From: Certhia americana
Taxonomy: Eukaryota; Chordata; Aves; Passeriformes; Certhiidae
Assembly: GCA_018697195.1 (NCBI GenBank)
Contig: CM031866.1
Coordinates: 8,225,846 to 8,289,845, forward strand
Direction of reading: 5' to 3'
DNA length: 64,000 bases
The notes under the pieces were generated by a model that saw only the letters and a list, made by a program, of their open reading frames with translations, ran no database searches and had not been told where the DNA came from. Positions within the stretch are counted from its first letter, which is position 1. The number at the start of each line of letters is the position of its first letter. Positions 51,901 through 64,000 of this stretch are shown here, in pieces. Made by a program: the position numbers and the translations under genes.

Positions 51901-52736
51901 CATTTAAGAAAGTTGCCTGGCTTTATTCTAATTACACACAAAAATTGCTGTAAGTAAGTGGAACAATCTGGTTTTGAGCCATTTATGGTAACCCATCAGC
52001 GAAAGCCTCAGCTGAATGCAAATCATCCACAGGACAGAACAGCAGAAGTGGAGATACGAGATTAAAATAACAAACTGGGTTATTTCACATTTGTGCTGTC
52101 AAATAATGCTTCTTCCAGAAGCTTGTTTAAAAGCTGTGCCCTTAAAAATTGCTCTGGGTTATGTTCCTGATGATTTTTGGCACCAAACCCAATATTCCTC
52201 CACATTAACTTATTAACAATGAATAGAAGTAAATCACCAAGTTAAGGGAAAAAGTACTTACTATGTATTTTGAAAGTTTATAAACCATGTTGATTCCTTC
52301 CCTTGGCTTTTCTCCAGAGAAATTTACAGGGGTAGCTGAACTGATTTACTACCTGCAGGAGATTTTAAGGTAGGTCCAACTTAGATACAAACATGAAAGG
52401 TATCTTGGTCTCACTATAAGAACTGTACTCACAGAGGAATGTACAAAGGTGCTCTTGGCACAGGGAAGAAAGGCTTGAAGAAACTCCAGGAGAGGGAAGG
52501 CTATCAGTCTTGGCACAAGGACAAAGCAACTCTTCTGGCCTAATGCTGCTTTCAGAGCAGAAAATCATCTTTTACAACACCAGGCTCCTCCTGCTCATTC
52601 AGCACTCCACCATACCTAGAAATGCTAGAAAATGTGGGTAAGCAGTGACAACTCCAGTGTCTTCCTCATCATTCACTGTATCTGATATGGGGGAAGAGTG
52701 AAGGAAATCAGGGGAATTTGGTCCTGGTTTGGCTCT

Positions 52737-52818
52737 GATTGGCCAATTTGTCGGAAAACAACAACTGAAACCGCAACAGGATATTATATAAAAAGCTGAA
52801 CTATCTCCTATTGTAAGT
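52737..52818 (+). promoter_or_regulatory. Promoter-like CCAAT box and TATA box followed by a GTAAGT
   Basis: The plus strand has GATTGGCCAAT (52737-52747, CCAAT box in both orientations), then TATATAAAAAG (52785-52795) about 40 bp later, and a consensus splice donor GTAAGT at 52813-52818. The spacing is typical of a pol II promoter or an LTR U3. It is antisense to ADAMTSL3. No transcript or ORF can be tied to it, and such motifs arise by chance in AT-rich sequence. Confidence 0.25.
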
Positions 52819-55430
52819 GGTGAGAAGATGGAAAAGAACCCAGATGTTTAAAATAGTAAACAAGAACAGCTCTTTACTCTATACAGAAGAGACAGAGGAA
52901 TGTTTGGATCAGAGTATGGCACAGCAAGGCAGTGGGTGTTACAGCTTGTAGGAATAATGAAGGGCCCAGGAAAGTGACAGTATTGCCAGGTCGAGACTCT
53001 CAAAAGCCTAAACATACACCAGAAAGTCCCTACAAGTTTCACAACTGACTCCAATGACAACAACATTTCCTTCTTAAAAGGAGAAAAATGAGAAACAGCT
53101 GTCCCTGGGCATCAGAAGCAGGTGTGATACATCACTTCAGACAGAAAAGAATGAAAAACCTGATGGGGAAAGTTATATAACTTGCAAGAAAAAAAAAAAA
53201 AGCCACCAAAAAACATGTCAACCAAAAAACTATGAAAAGAGTACAGAATATTTCATTTCAATTCTATTAAGCATGTTATATTTTTTCCCTTCAGCTTGCA
53301 CATCTGATTCTTAACTTTTAATTAAATAGAAAAAGAAATAAACTTTCCATTCTTCTTTTAAAAGCACATTTTAGTGAAAATTTATGTTACTGTATCTCAG
53401 TTACAGCTTCCATAACTTCTTTATTACTAGAGTTAATTAAAATTAACTTTTATAAGGAGGGTAACTTAATAAAAAAGAACCAGTGAGATAAAAATGTAAT
53501 TGAAATAAGAACCCTGAGATGGCCAATGGCACAAATTACAAAAACACAAAAATGCCGAGCTAAATTTGGTAAGCTGAACTTCAAGGTGACAGAGCAAACA
53601 AAGAACCCACAGTGTCCACAATTTGGCTATGAAAAGCAGTACGAGAGGCATTACAAATCTTTCCCTCTAACCTATTGAATTACATGTTTGTCATTCCTAA
53701 TTAGTTTTGTCATTGAATATACACATGGAGAAAAGATTTATTAAAGAAAAATAACCTTACATACACACTGGATCATTTATTCTAATTAAACAGCATTCCA
53801 GACAGAAATACAGTTTCAGCTACAGCCTATTTCATCAATAGAAGATGAAAACAGTTCAGATGAAAGGAAAAACAGACATATAGGCTCAGTTCTACAATAA
53901 GAGCAATGTGGGGGTCACTAGAAGGAGCAAGGGTTTCCTGAGCACAGCAGTGATAGAGCTTTTACTCCAGATATTTCAGCAGCTACCAGTGGGTTACAGG
54001 AGGTGTTTGCAGAAAAGATGTGTGCACAGCTCTTCCACTCACATGCAGTTGGTGCCCCAGCCTGGGGACAGAGCTAGGAGCAGCTAGCAGGAAGAAGCAC
54101 TTAACTGGGTATAAATCTTATGTGAACTAGGGCTTCCCCCTCCAGTATCCTCAGTGTTCTGTGGTCTTCTGAAAATACCATCATTTACTAACATGAAAGC
54201 AACTACAACATGCTTCAGGCACATTCATTTTAGAAGAGAAACCTGAAATCTGATCTCTGGTCCCAAAAGCAAAAATTAAGGTTTCCTGCATTTCACTTTC
54301 AAGCATTTCCTGACCTTATTCAAATCTTAAACATCCTGACTGTGATGAAGTATTGTTCTACCACGCCAGAGAGTGATAAGACAGCAGCATTGAACAGCAT
54401 CTCTTCTGGCACCAAGCAGGCAGAATGATTTCTGCTCAGACTATTAAAGAGCTGTTGCTCTAATGGGTAGCATGACAGCACCAGACACAGTCCACGTGCT
54501 GGAAGGCACTTGGAGAGTTAAAACAATAAGCATGCATTAGCAACACTGATTCTTCCGTCATTGCCACTCAGTTAAATAAAGTACTTCTCACATGTCCACC
54601 AGCAGCTCCAGCTCCTGCACAACCTGACAGCAGGTCATTCCAGGAGGTACTACTGTAAAGCAAACCAAAGCCAAATTATTACTTCACACTAGTTCATTCC
54701 ACCTTAAATTAGCAGGATCATTTCTTTAATGAAAGTTTTCTTGGCTTCTCTTGCGCTTGAGAGAAAATGGATACAATAAGCTGGTTAATACACAGCATGG
54801 ATTAAACACTGGTGCATGTTACAACTTCCAGGCTGTAGTAACAGCTCAGTCCACAGAGCATCTACCAGAAGTACCCATCCAAATAACTTTAAAGGGCTAT
54901 GTTTTCATTTTGCAGTAATTGCAGCTTTGGAACCATTATGGCTCAATACAGTCATCCATGTGCAAAGAGCCTAAACAGTTCTGGATGCAGCCAACCCCAC
55001 AGATCCTCCTCAGCCATTGATTCAACCATTTTTGCTCTGTAATACCAGTCAGGCTATTCCAAACATAAAATAATATGAAGTATTATTAACTTGAAGACAA
55101 TTAATAGTATATTATCCTTCAAATCTGAAAGATTTTTTCTTGCTTGGATTTAACTGTATCTGCGGTAAGCATTCACTAGAAAAATTTGTACAAGTTTCAA
55201 AAAATGACACAATATATTGACACAAGACTCATAAAAATTAAGTTGACAGAAATCAACACCTCAAGCTGATGAAAAGGACTTTTAAATACAGCAGAAATCA
55301 GACAGCAAGAGAAAAAAATGCAACCACCCTCATTGGTAAGCCCAACATCAATGCAGAGGACTGTTATCAGAGCAAACAAAAATTCAGAAAGGGAAAAGTG
55401 GGTATATATTTGGAGAAGTTAGTGCTAAGT

Positions 55431-55472
55431 TTTTGATAAGGTAGTGTTTTGATAAGTTTTGATAAGTTAGTG
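55431..55472. repeat. TTTTGATAAG short tandem repeat
   Basis: Three copies of TTTTGATAAG occur: the first is separated from the next by GTAGTG, then two are adjacent and followed by TTAGTG. The larger unit TTTTGATAAG(G/T)TAGTG is thus also partly duplicated. The array is small and degenerate. Confidence 0.9.
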
Positions 55473-58400
55473 ATTACAACTAAAAAGACATCTTTCCCAC
55501 CATATTAACAGCTCTTTGAAGGTTTTAAAAACTGGACTGAAGCTGATGATGACAAACAGAACACGAGGTGGTTTTTTTTTTCCTGGAACATTATTAGGTG
55601 TGCACAGGTTTTGCTTCTCAGATGAAGTCAGATAGTTTCACACATGTTCGGGCAGGATATATCAAGGCAGAGGAGTCAAAGTGCACAGGAATAAAATGAC
55701 AAGTGAAAAGACATTATGAATGCTGACTGTACAGATAGCTTTGTGCCTCTACTAGCCTCTTCATTTTTTCTTCCAATTCTGCACAAAATATTTGAGTTTT
55801 CCCTCAGAAAATATTATGTGAATGCTGCTCTTCAAGCTACAGTGCAGCATTCCCAGATTTCATCCACGCATCTTACAGGTAAGACCTCCATACCTCCAGC
55901 ACAAAAATAAATGGCATATGTCACTGAGCTTTAAGTTTATTTGCACTATGCTTTGCACAGATGTTAAAAGCCAGATGTGACTTGCAATCACACACGGACA
56001 GTTCAAGAGTATAAATGTTGGTCTAGCAGAAGTTTACAAAGCCATGTCCACTTCAGGGAGCAGCATAGACATTCTGAGTTGGTCAAATAGGAACTTTGAA
56101 CTTCTCTACGACTCCTTCAGCAACTATCTCCATTTGCAAGTTTACATGATTGCCAAAACTGATGGACTCTGCAGCTCCCAAAGGTCTCTGCCTAAGGGGA
56201 GCCACAAATATATTACAAAGGAAGGCACTACAATATTAATGATCTGGCCTGTCTCCTCCTATTTGCTTGCTTGGGCTCTTACTATGTTCCCCAAGAAACA
56301 CTTACAGAGGTTGAAGTCATTTCAGCCACAGAAGAATACTGCAAGGATGCTCAGTTTGGTTCAGCCTCAACTTCTGCAGCATAATGTCTAAGCACAGTAT
56401 AAGCACTATTTGGCAAAACCCAGTCACACAGATTTTGAACTTGGAACATTAGAAAGAGTTTGTAATATTAAATTCAGAAAGAAAGCCCAAGGAGCAATGA
56501 AACAGTAAATTGGGATAGTGCATATTTTCCTGTTATATGTGAAACTATTTGCTTTTGCCATAAAAGGGACTTTGCATATAGCTCATAAGGAGCTTGCATA
56601 CAGCCATGCTCTCCAATATGCTCCAGCCAATAGCAAGTTCCCTGCAATCAGAGATGAGTCAAAGGCAAAACGCTATCCAGAACCACGCGCCAACAGACGA
56701 CTGATTATGCATCGGTCCCACAGGCTGCTTTGCAGCCAATTTAAAAACCAGCAGCATCAGAGCCAGCCAAAGCAGCAAATCAGTGCCAAGTCAGTACTAT
56801 AATTGTTTGTGCCATTAAGCATAAAGAATGCCATTGCTTCCTAATCTTATAGAGAAAAATGCAGCATGGGAATGATGACAATTACCGCATGATAAATTAT
56901 TTAAAAAACCCTATGCTCTCATTACATCACTGCTCGCAAATGAGAAAAGGCATTTTGAAGGTTGTCTTATTTTTAAACTTCCCCCCCAAGAAGTGAATTA
57001 TGATGTCATGGATAAAGCTTTTTAAAAAAAAAGAAATGTTTTCAGGGATGGTTCCTGCTTTTTTCTCTCCTCTGAAGCCACATAACATCACATATAAAAA
57101 TAAAACAGGAGCGAAACATGAGCGCATTTCATCTCTGAATTTGGAGAAGGCATTCAGCCCTGCCTAGTGCCAGGCCTCTGAACGGAGATACTCCAGTAAG
57201 CCAGGACAGAATAGTAGTGAAGGACCCTTACTCCACACAGTAAAAATACTTGACAATTTTCCGCACTACGCACAGAATCACCTGATGTGAGCAGCTCTCT
57301 TGCCTTCTTTCTGCTCTGTTGTTACATGTGCCCATTATGGGTGCACTGGTCTGTTGTCCCTATGCCTAGTGGGAATCAGCAGCCAGAGTGGGAATCTGTT
57401 GTATGTATCTGTTAGAGTAAGGGAGTGCCTATTAGTGCATGTGCTCTGTGAAGTGAACCAAAAACATTACTGCATTTTTATGTGTCTGTGAGTCCAAGAC
57501 ACAAACTATAAACTCTTCTCCAAAGGGAAAGATAAGATGAGAAAATTTTGATGCCATAAACTGAAGTCAATTATGTTACCTCACCCTTCACCATAAACAA
57601 GGAAAACATAAAAAGAGTAAAGGGTCCTAAAGAATACTGGCAAATTCAAGTTTCAAATAGAATATTTATTTACATATATTTCTTTTAACTTAGAAGCCTA
57701 CAAAGTCTAGGGGGACAAAACATTTAGTATCAATTCTTCTTTTTAGCATCTAAGGGGACAGAAATCAGTATCTCATTCTCCTCCAATTCTTTCAGGGAAG
57801 CAGAGTATCTCTACTCACTTTGAACCAATAATTCTGGGATAAAATACTCTAATCCCTATCACTATGAGTCATCCCATCCCACATTTTTCAGCAGTTAGGT
57901 GCAATACATGGTTTGGATTTTTTCCCTGTCAGTCTGTTCCACTGTCCCTTTGAAAGGTACCACAAAACCTACTCATTTTTTAAAGATTACATCTTGATTC
58001 ATTTCCCTGCAATGTATTTTTATAGGTATGCTAGCACCACAGTTCTCCAAGCTCCACAGTCAATGGACTTTGGAAGAGAAACAGTTTTGTCTTTCTTCTC
58101 ATATTGCAGGAAACCCTATTACCCTTCCGAATCAAAAAATATAGATTTGTATCCTATGATCTTTAATATGAGCTCCCACTAATTCCAATGGCTATTTTTG
58201 TTCTCTCAGGAGCAGCAACACCCAGCCTTTAGGCTGAGAACCCCAGTATCAGTCCCTAGTCCTACTGCTGGAGCACTGCTCCTGTCCTATAGAAAGAGGT
58301 GCCACATGCAGTACATTTCCATCCTGATTGTATTAATCTCTGTTTCAGCACCTACTTAAGCAGAAATGTAGATAAAAAGCATTGTGTTTGCAAGGAGCGA

Positions 58401-61400
58401 GAACTCAACCTCTTCTTGGATCAGGTGGTGCTAACTGCATACAATTTTAATGATTCCAAAATACCAGGAAGCAAACTATCAGCCTGGAAACTTCCATGCA
58501 CTCTACATCCATGCACAGGGATGTGTGCGCCTGAACACCACTGCAATCCCACTGGCAAGTGAAAAACAAGCAGAAAAATAACATCGAGAAATGCACAATG
58601 ATCATAAACGTCCCAAAGGCTGCAAAATTCTTTAACTATGCAATTTCTGAACTTGTACACACTACTCCAATCATTTTAAATTGCCACATTTATTTATTTA
58701 GGTTCTATAGCTCTTTCACACAAACTTTGTATGTTCTTATTCACATATTCAAACCAATTACTCAGAATCCTTTGGTCAAAAAGAAAATTATTTTCTTTTA
58801 AATTCTGAAAGCATTACATCATTTTGCTTATCTAAATTCCTTTATAAATTCAAACATTAGCCCTGTCACAATCACAACATTTATATTTAAGGCTCTTTTC
58901 AGTCATAGCTTGTTCATTTTGTTATTTCAGTAGTGTTGTCTCAGTGAAAACTGACTTCACTCACCCAGTTCTCCATGAACAAAAGCTAACTATTAAAGTT
59001 TGTACGATAAGAGAGAGCTGGTTTATAAATCAAACTGCAGCCCATTAATGAGTGGCTTTGAACAAATATATGAACAACTATTGCCTTGAAGTCAATTTTA
59101 TTTTCCAGTGAAGTCAGACTATCTCCAGGTGATAGTTTCAAAAATAAATTACAGAGATCAGAGGAATGTGTTGTTTAAAAAGGAATCATGAACAATTATG
59201 TATTCTCCTCTTCATAACACTGCATTAAAAAAGTCCAAAAGCTTACCCAATTATCCCACACATTCAATAAATGCCTACTACCCATGAAAATATAGTAGCA
59301 ACAAGAGATAGCCCCATTTAATTTTGCCATGAACTGATAACCTGGCAAGAAAGGAAGGTAGCTCTAAAAATAGGTTACATTTCTAGACGTGCCTTAGAAA
59401 ATGGTCTTTGCTAAAAGCAGCACAAAAACATTTGTCATTAAAACTGCTGCAAATCCCTAAAAACACACATACTATATACTACCTCTGGTCATCCATCAAG
59501 GACAAGCCTGAAATGAACTTAGCATTCAAGCAGATTGACATCAATTCTTTTCAATTTTATCGGAACTCTTTGGTTATCAGACCATACCTTGGCAGGATGG
59601 GGTGTGTTAATGCCACATCTGTTTCTAACTGACATCTAGTACCAATCTGATATATTTCATTAAAATTTCCAACAAATACATATGAAGCTTTTAAAATATC
59701 AGTTTCAGAAAAGTTAAAGACCTCCCAAGTCCATTACCCTGCCATTTAGAAACCACAGCACTTCCAGATTTATAAGCAATATACACTAATGTTTTTACTC
59801 TCACTATATAGCCCACGAAAAATCTTAAAATAATACCAAAATAACATAGGTACAGAAAACAGTTCCATTGTCTTTATTTTTGTTTAATGGGGCAAACACC
59901 TCTAGAAGTCTTCAAAGTTCAGAGAATGGTTTAAGTATTCTGTGATAGTGTAAGAGATCTGTTAACTTTGTGAAGCACCACCTAGCCCAGGAACTCACAG
60001 CACTTTACAAAAGCACTATCTAATTACACAGAGGAGATAGGGACTGACAAATCCTCCCTTACCCTGCAGTCCTGTGAGGCTAGAGCATGCAGAAAATAGT
60101 TAACAGTTGTCTGGGTCTAAATTTGGAAAGCTTGGCATTTATCACATAACATAAGATCCAGCCCTCAAAGTTCTGCATCAATGTGTGAGATGGGTCATGC
60201 TGAATGCATGAGGGAAAAGTCTCAGTAAGAGTCCAGACCCAAAAAGGCTCTCAGCAGTGAGACACTGAGAGCCAGGGAAGTCACCCAGACCCAAACAGCA
60301 AAGCAGCATCCAGCTAATTTGCCCTCTCCATTCAGAGCCACCACCTATGAAAGTCCTGAGCATTTAGCTGAGAACACACAGAGGATCTCTCAAACCTACT
60401 CCTTCTTCAGGCCACAGATAAAAAGTAGCCATAATATCTCGCCAATTTTGAAGCCATTTGTTTTATGACTGGCAAACTCTTATCTCAATTCAGCCTTAAC
60501 AGTGATTTCTGCTCAAATGTAAGCAACCACAGAGTATCCTCAAATGACCTTATCTACAGAGTGAAGATTTCTAAGCAGAGGAGCTCTGCTACTTGTGCCA
60601 AGTGGATCATCCCTTTTTCATCTGAAGGTGAATGTTGCATGTCACTAAGTTTCTGAGTTAGTTAATAAATGTTACAAAAACATAAGCATTTCCAGTTTAA
60701 AAAATTACGAGTCTTAACAACTAAAAAGTTATATTAAAGCATTAAGAACAGCAAAAATTGTTTATTTTCATATGATTCCCTGCTTGGCAGAAATGTGGAA
60801 TAACAAAATCACTCCCATAACTAGTCAGAATTATATGAGAGCAACTCACTGGCAATACATCTAAGATAAACAAAAGTCTTTTTCTTCCATGCTTCTGTGC
60901 TACCTTTTATCTTAGTTATGACTTTAGGCCAAAACACTGCCAGGTAAAGTAGAAGGAACAACTCAGGCACAGGACATACCTGTCCAGTAATTCTGAAAAT
61001 TCTGAATGAATGCTTAATGCTGTCTCCCTGCAGTGTTATCAAGGACCTCTTCCACCTCAGAAAACCTTTTCAAAATTATTCTCCAAAGTAAGAACAAAAA
61101 GGCTTTTTCTAGGAGAAAAAGCTATTACCCATGCTTCAGCAAGTTCAACTCAGCAAAAATATTTGAACAGTTTTAATCGCTCTTCACAAAAAGTCAGATT
61201 CAGCTGACATAAAGCTGAGCTCTAATGTCTCATGGCTATGAGCTGTCACCCTCTGGCCTGAAACCTGGTGCTTAACTGCACCTCAGAAAGACAAAAAAGA
61301 GCCTGGAGACCCTCTGGATAAAAACCTTAGGCCTAAGAGAAACATGAAATTCAAACATGCAGTACATGGGGGCAGAAGATTTAATGTACACAGCTTATAC

Positions 61401-63262
61401 CTGATATAAACTTTTCAAGGCACCAAGCAGATCCTTCAAAAAGTGTAATGTGTAAAACAGAGTCTATGTGAACTGGAAATCAGCAGTGCCCCACTCTTCA
61501 GCATCCAGAGGCAGAATTGAGTTAACCCAGCCCTCTGCTTCTCTAGACTCCTAAGGGCACAATCCTGTAATCACTGCACATATCAAAGTTGCAGTGCAAC
61601 AGCCTTCAGATTGTGAGCTATAAGACACCACACCTTTATGCAAAGAAAGAGAATTCTGTTTCAGTATTTAAATAGGACTCATTGAAGTCAGCAGAAGAAT
61701 TTCCACAGTTACATCCCAATGCTTTTGCTTTCAGTAGTTTGGGAAAAAATCCTTAGGCAGAAAACATAGGGCCAGACAAAAACAAAAGAAATGGACAAAA
61801 GAAGGGAGTGGGTAGACCTGCATAATACCATGCTTAATGAAAGAATAAATATTTTAATAAATTATATGTATTCTCAGCACCCTCTCCTTTTTCTTGCTCA
61901 CCCATTTTTGTGTCCTGTGCATAACCTTTTAGGAGTAAAATAAGCATTTTCTTGATCCACAAGGATCTTTCAACGTGGTCATCAAAAATTTACCAATCAG
62001 GAGGTTCAGAAGTTGAAATTTATTAACATTTCCTATTCCATACAGGGAATAAGAGAAAGTAATTGATACCTTCACTTGTTACACAAAAAATGAATGGCTT
62101 CAAGAAATTTTCATTTAAGAAATTATATCCTCTGGACAATACTTAAAACAGCAGGAATCATCCTAGTGTAAGCATATAAACCTATAAAGTTACAGAGCTA
62201 TTGCCAAACCAACTTGAACAGTAAATGGATGCATTTGCATTCCAGCTCACTGGCAAAAAAAGGCTGGAAATTTTCTTCATCTATGCATGTCATCCATGAA
62301 GTGCTGGGTTAATGGAAAGAATTTTATTTCAAACAAAGAGGTTAATAACTATAAGAATTGCTAAGAAAAATGATTGTACCAAGGGAAAAAAAAGCCAAGC
62401 AAGCAATACACAAATACTTCGGCAAATAGTACAGCTTAGGGATGTCCCTGAATCTACTGCAATTTCATATATTACTTTAATGAATATTTATTAAAGCACA
62501 CATATTAACATGCAAAAACTAGTTAAACATTGGAGATACCATTTCTGACCAACGTGTTAAACAACTCAAATATGTGTTCATGACCAGCATGGCATGCATT
62601 TCCACACAAATGGTACACCAAAAAATGCAGTTCAGGAATGGAGGTCCTGAGGCTCCAAATACAGACTTGTGACAGCATCACATTTCTATAAATGATCGTG
62701 TATCTTAATGAAGGACCCCAGTTTGCTGCCCCTCCCAATACTTCTGTTGGGCAACAACTCTAGGGCTTCACTCTAACTGTGGCTAGAACCAGTCTCTCTA
62801 ATTTTCAGACTGTGTTTTACTGGAGGCCAATTCAACTACTGGTGTGCCTGCAGTGTCTCAATATACTATTGCTTCTCCTTTCCCAGCCTCAGACAGTGAC
62901 AGGCAGGAGCCATGCCATCAGCACCTTTCCTCAGCCACTAGAAAAAAAATCAACCTCAAAAAAGAAACTGTTCATTCCCCATTTAGGCTGAGAAACCTTC
63001 TCCATTATTTTCTGAATGGTTTCTTCTGTACTATACCTCAGAAGTACCAGTAAGCTAAAATTGAGTTCTACATTATCCTGTTTCCAATTATTAGCTCCAA
63101 AAAGAAATATTTGCTGGTGGCCCCTGTGTGCATGTCCAAGCACTGCATCTTATTACTCCCATCTTCCAGGTCATGCAGTTATTATCATGTTATTTTCATA
63201 CTCATCTCTGTTGACAGTTCCTCCCAATTTTATCTTATCTCCACTTATATGAAATGGAATGA

Positions 63263-63265
<3 letters not shown>

Positions 63266-63294
<29 letters not shown>
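63266..63294. repeat. Poly(T) run, 29 bases
   Basis: An uninterrupted run of 29 T on the plus strand, the longest homopolymer in the window. Read on the minus strand it is a poly(A) that could be the tail of a retroposed insertion lying at higher coordinates. I do not recognise that body. Confidence 0.97.
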
Positions 63295-63502
63295 GTTCCA
63301 TACATTTATGAAACTCTAATTCCCAGGGAACTGTACAAGTAACCTTTTCAAGGCCAATATTTCTCTTTTGGCACCATCAGGTATCATCTTCCTCTCCCAT
63401 TCCTTATTCATATTCCACTTCATACACAATACCACATCTCCTCAAAGGTAATTTTCACTATGGCATTATATCAAATAGCTTTACCAAAGTTCCTCATTTA
63501 AG

Positions 63503-63580
63503 GAAAAAAAAAACCCACAAAAACAGACCCAAAACCAAAACAAAACAAAAGAAGAACACAAAACCCATCAAAACCCCAAA
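63503..63580. repeat. A/C-rich low-complexity tract
   Basis: The plus strand is composed almost only of A and C, with AAAAACCC-like and CAAAA units repeated irregularly. It resembles low-complexity A-rich sequence and has no coding potential. Confidence 0.85.
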
Positions 63581-64000
63581 CCTGATCAAAGGTATAAAAT
63601 TAGTTAGGGTAGGTTTGATCTTCCAGACAAATCTGGTTTTTTTAGTTTTCATTTACCTTTCTGTTAATTATTTCTTCCTCAAAAAGTGTTCCAAAGACTT
63701 ATACACTTAATATCAGACAGACACCATCACAGTTTCCTGGCTCTGTCTCCTGTGTATTTCAGTACTGCATTAGTTATTCCATAGCCTCTTGGGACCTCTC
63801 TTTTTTGACATATTTGTTAAAAATTCCTGTTATCAGAGCCATTATTTTATGTGCAGTTCTTCCAACATTCTATACAAAAATTCTTACCAGATCCCCCCAA
63901 TATGACACCATTGAAGCTCCAGGAGTTTTTGCCACCTTCTTGCATGATACTAAATGATAACCAACTCCCAAAGACAACAGTACACATTATACCCTGGTAA

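Larger units (their letters stand above)
31999..64000 (-). other. ADAMTSL3: ADAMTSL3 upstream intron sequence (at least 32 kb)
   Basis: This is non-coding sequence upstream (in the gene's sense) of the first TSP1 exon. The preceding exon should encode a peptide ending in something like YRYDDQ in phase 0, with the signal peptide before it. I looked on the minus strand for such an exon with a GT donor and found none, so either the intron extends beyond 64000 or I missed a small exon. Contents are a decayed L1/Tx1-like LINE (42240-42970), a 19-base poly(A) run (41836-41854), a promoter-like CCAAT/TATA stretch (52737-52818), a short tandem repeat (55431-55472), possible ancient repeats near 60.0 and 61.6 kb, and a long poly(T) run (63266-63294). 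Confidence 0.75.

Noticed and set aside
59480..59510. Minus-strand LMDDQR followed by GTAGTA, considered as the missing upstream exon ending in DDQ
   Set aside because: The boundary phase is wrong (an extra AG after CAG), and the upstream residues do not fit the expected YRYDDQ context.
1..64000. CRISPR arrays, operons, bacterial promoters, rRNA and functional tRNA genes
   Set aside because: None is visible. The window is a vertebrate nuclear intron-rich locus, so these categories do not apply.

Overview
The window is vertebrate nuclear DNA, almost certainly from a bird and possibly a passerine. It is AT-rich, intron-dominated sequence with no long open reading frames. Short conserved exons are bounded by GT-AG splice sites. 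There is a 3'-end CR1 LINE copy with the terminal repeat typical of birds, and a solo retroviral LTR of a kind I associate with passerine genomes. The species call is inference from repeat content and is not proven.

One gene is recognisable. Its minus strand carries four consecutive coding exons of ADAMTSL3 (ADAMTS-like 3, punctin-2), a secreted extracellular-matrix glycoprotein. In transcription order the exons are 31998-31871 (first thrombospondin type-1 repeat), 29448-29403 (end of that repeat), 22578-22342 (cysteine-rich module) and 8671-8545 (end of the cysteine-rich module and start of the spacer). The phases fit (0 to 2, 2 to 0, 0 to 0, 0 to 1). Joined, they give an uninterrupted stretch of about 179 residues matching the N-terminal part of the known protein. 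I did not find the signal-peptide exons upstream (above 32 kb) or the remaining spacer and C-terminal exons (below 8.5 kb), and they probably lie outside the window.

Layout: 1-8544 is intron with a possible ancient MIR-like relic and a weaker tRNA-like SINE candidate near 7.5-8.1 kb. 8545-8671 is an exon. 8672-22341 is intron with a CA microsatellite and a sense-oriented LTR at about 20.6-21.06 kb. 22342-22578 is an exon. 22579-29402 is intron. 29403-29448 is a 46-nt exon. 29449-31870 is intron with a sense-oriented CR1. 31871-31998 is an exon. 31999-64000 is intron with a decayed L1/Tx1-type LINE reverse-transcriptase relic at 42.2-42.97 kb, a CCAAT/TATA promoter-like stretch near 52.7 kb, several simple repeats and a long poly(T) run near 63.27 kb.

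I found no convincing new biological system. The most unusual item is the L1/Tx1-like fossil, because this LINE lineage is scarce in bird genomes. All other open reading frames look like chance frames in intron sequence.
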